Of a stretch of DNA of 6,754 nucleotides, positions 5,749 to 6,754 are shown in pieces. Under the pieces are notes generated by a model, which was given only the letters and a program-made list of their open reading frames with translations, ran no database searches and had not been told where the DNA came from. The stretch's first letter is position 1; each line of letters starts with the position of its first letter. Position numbers and translations under genes: made by a program. This DNA is from Comamonas sp. (lineage in GTDB: Bacteria > Pseudomonadota > Gammaproteobacteria > Burkholderiales > Burkholderiaceae_C): contig JAHAYB010000238.1 of assembly GCA_018384835.1 (NCBI GenBank), forward strand, positions 1-6,754, in the 5' to 3' direction.

Positions 5749-6342
5749 TTAGGCCTTGTCTTCACCGATGAGCAAGCTGGTGTCAGACAGGTAAACATGG
5801 GGGGGCACTTCCAGATTGTCTGGAGCGGGCTTGTTCTTGAACACACGGCCGGCCATATCGAAGGTGGAGCCGTGGCAGGGGCAGAAGAAGCCGCCCTTCC
5901 AATCATCGGGCAGCGAGGGCTGCGCACCGGTATTGAACTTATCCACGGGCGAGCAGCCCAAGTGGGTGCAAATGCCCACCACCACCAAGTATTCGTCTTT
6001 GATGGAGCGGTGCTTGTTTTTGGCGTATGCGGGGGTGGGAACGGCAGTGCGCACAGAATCTGGGTCGGCCACTTGTGGATCGAGCGCCTCTAGGTCTTTG
6101 AGCTGTTGCTCCGTGCGGCGCACTATCCACACTGGCTTGCCGCGCCACTCAACGGTGACTTTTTCACCAGGCTGCAAGGTAGAGATATCGACCTCTACCG
6201 CAGCGCCAGCAGCCTTGGCTTTCTCAGAAGGCTGAAAGGTGCTTACAAAAGGGACGGCGGCTGCCACACCGCCCACCGCGCCAGCACAGGCTGACGTGAC
6301 AATCCACGTCCGCTTGCTGGGGTCGATAGGAGTTTCACTCAT
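5749..6342 (-). CDS. petA: Ubiquinol-cytochrome c reductase, Rieske iron-sulfur subunit
   Basis: Rieske [2Fe-2S] protein of the bc1 complex, which takes the first electron from quinol at the Qo site. It has 197 residues, typical for bacteria. The N-terminus (SKRTWIVTSACAGAVGG) is a Tat-like signal anchor with Lys-Arg in place of twin Arg, followed by a membrane helix to about residue 34 and a flexible hinge rich in Ala/Gly/Lys (about 38-48). The cluster-binding loops are CTHLGC (125-130) and CPCHGS (154-159), so ligands Cys125, His127, Cys154 and His157 and the disulfide pair Cys130 and Cys156 are all present. Phe161 stands where mitochondrial proteins have the Tyr that hydrogen-bonds near the cluster. 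It is the first gene of petABC. The ATG at 6342 has GAGG 6 bases upstream, and a good promoter lies about 45 bases further upstream. Confidence 0.97.
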   Translation of the reverse strand: MSETPIDPSKRTWIVTSACAGAVGGVAAAVPFVSTFQPSEKAKAAGAAVEVDISTLQPGEKVTVEWRGKPVWIVRRTEQQLKDLEALDPQVADPDSVRTAVPTPAYAKNKHRSIKDEYLVVVGICTHLGCSPVDKFNTGAQPSLPDDWKGGFFCPCHGSTFDMAGRVFKNKPAPDNLEVPPHVYLSDTSLLIGEDKA

Positions 6343-6352
6343 GAGGATCCTC
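6343..6352 (-). promoter_or_regulatory. petA ribosome binding site inside a 10-bp palindrome
   Basis: GAGGATCCTC is a perfect palindrome directly touching the petA start codon. It contains the Shine-Dalgarno GAGG with a 6-base spacer. A hairpin within ten bases would have almost no loop, so intramolecular pairing is weak, but pairing between two copies or protein binding is conceivable. Confidence 0.6.
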
Positions 6353-6387
6353 GATTAAATATCGTTAGATTTGGAAATAACCGCGAA

Positions 6388-6416
6388 ATTGTAGCGGAGC
6401 CACACCCTGCGCCCAA
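6388..6416 (-). promoter_or_regulatory. Probable sigma-70 promoter of petABC
   Basis: On the minus strand, TTGGGC (6416-6411) and TACAAT (6393-6388) are separated by 17 bases. The -10 box differs from consensus at one position, while the -35 box keeps only TTG. Transcription would start near 6381, giving a leader of about 38 bases before the petA ATG. It lies downstream of the pdxA terminator, so petABC can be its own unit. Confidence 0.65.
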
Positions 6417-6435
6417 ATGCCAGAGCATTGCCCAA
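6411..6435 (-). repeat. Direct repeat and dyad at the petA -35 region
   Basis: TTGGGC occurs twice on the minus strand (6435-6430 and 6416-6411), 19 bases apart, or close to two helical turns. Between the copies is a short dyad, AATGC-TCTG-GCATT (6429-6416). The proximal copy is the proposed -35 box. The layout could be an operator or activator site, or chance. Confidence 0.3.
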
Positions 6436-6493
6436 GCGCTTCACGGGTGCGATTGGGGACTAAAAAACCACATTGTCCGTGCAGGGGCAGAGC

Positions 6494-6512
6494 AAAAGCC
6501 CTGATCCAGGGC
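6494..6512 (-). terminator. Probable terminator of pdxA
   Basis: On the minus strand, GCCCTG (6512-6507) and CAGGGC (6503-6498) form a 6-bp GC-rich stem with a 3-base loop (GAT), followed by TTTT and then GCT. The stem starts 11 bases after the pdxA stop. The U-run is short, so termination may be partial. Confidence 0.6.
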
Positions 6513-6523
6513 AAACATGGTGA

Positions 6524-6754
6524 TCAAACCGCAAAAACCGCACCACCAGCCTGCCCAGCACTCAAGCGCCGCGCCATGTAAAGCGCTTGCACCAGGCTGC
6601 TGGGGTCAGCCAAGCCCTTGCCGGCAATATCAAAAGCCGTGCCATGGTCAGGGCTGGTGCGCACCAGAGGCAAGCCCAAGGTCACGTTAACCCCCTCTTC
6701 AACACCTAAATACTTGATCGGGATCAACCCTTGGTCGTGGTACATCGCCAACAC
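6524..6754 (-). CDS. pdxA: 4-hydroxythreonine-4-phosphate dehydrogenase, C-terminal part (5' end outside window)
   Basis: C-terminal 76 codons of PdxA, which oxidises 4-phosphohydroxy-L-threonine in the DXP-dependent route to pyridoxal 5'-phosphate (vitamin B6), acting in the cytoplasm as a metal-dependent dimer. The visible part holds two of the three metal-binding histidines of the family: one in [14 protein letters not shown] (fragment residue 6, E. coli His211) and one in [16 protein letters not shown] (residue 37, E. coli His266). The [14 protein letters not shown] stretch is also typical. The frame runs off the window end, so the GTG at the edge is an internal Val, not a start. The gene ends normally with TGA. 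The next gene on the same strand, petA, begins about 180 bases later behind its own promoter. Confidence 0.95.
   Translation of the reverse strand: MLAMYHDQGLIPIKYLGVEEGVNVTLGLPLVRTSPDHGTAFDIAGKGLADPSSLVQALYMARRLSAGQAGGAVFAV

Overview
The window looks like ordinary chromosome from a betaproteobacterium, most likely order Burkholderiales and similar to Comamonadaceae. This placement rests on gene order (petABC-sspA-sspB), on protein details (PVWY Qo motif, Rieske CHGSTFD, SspA starting MMVLYSGTTS) and on a TACAAT-type promoter. It comes from recognition, not a search. Apart from the two cut genes at the edges, the genes appear intact, and I see no insertion sequence, phage gene, CRISPR array or toxin-antitoxin pair.

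Positions 1-1859, plus strand: the end of an ABC importer operon. It holds the 3' part of a PotB/PotH-type permease, then a complete PotC/PotI-type permease 3 bases later, closed by a strong intrinsic terminator. The ATPase and the substrate-binding protein are presumably upstream, outside the window. The substrate is probably a polyamine or similar small cation but cannot be fixed from the permeases alone.

Positions 1860-2100: a convergent junction. A second hairpin, very similar in sequence to the first, ends a minus-strand tRNA-Ser(CGA) gene that has a recognisable -10 box.

Positions 2121-3415, minus strand: sspA (RNA polymerase-associated, glutathione-transferase fold) followed by sspB (ClpXP adaptor). 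The sspA leader contains a terminator-like hairpin just before its ribosome binding site. A GC-rich terminator also lies between this pair and the genes upstream.

Positions 3491-6416, minus strand: the full cytochrome bc1 operon petA (Rieske), petB (cytochrome b), petC (cytochrome c1), with its own promoter and a terminator. The three products form the quinol:cytochrome c oxidoreductase of the respiratory chain. Each gene has a clear Shine-Dalgarno sequence and the gaps are short (11 and 22 bases).

Positions 6494-6754, minus strand: the last 76 codons of pdxA (vitamin B6 synthesis) and its small terminator.

No clearly new biological system was found. The points most worth a second look are the twin related terminators, the attenuator-like sspA leader, and the lineage variants of the bc1 complex (PVWY, b6-like helix D spacing, a two-helix insertion, Phe for Tyr near the Rieske cluster).
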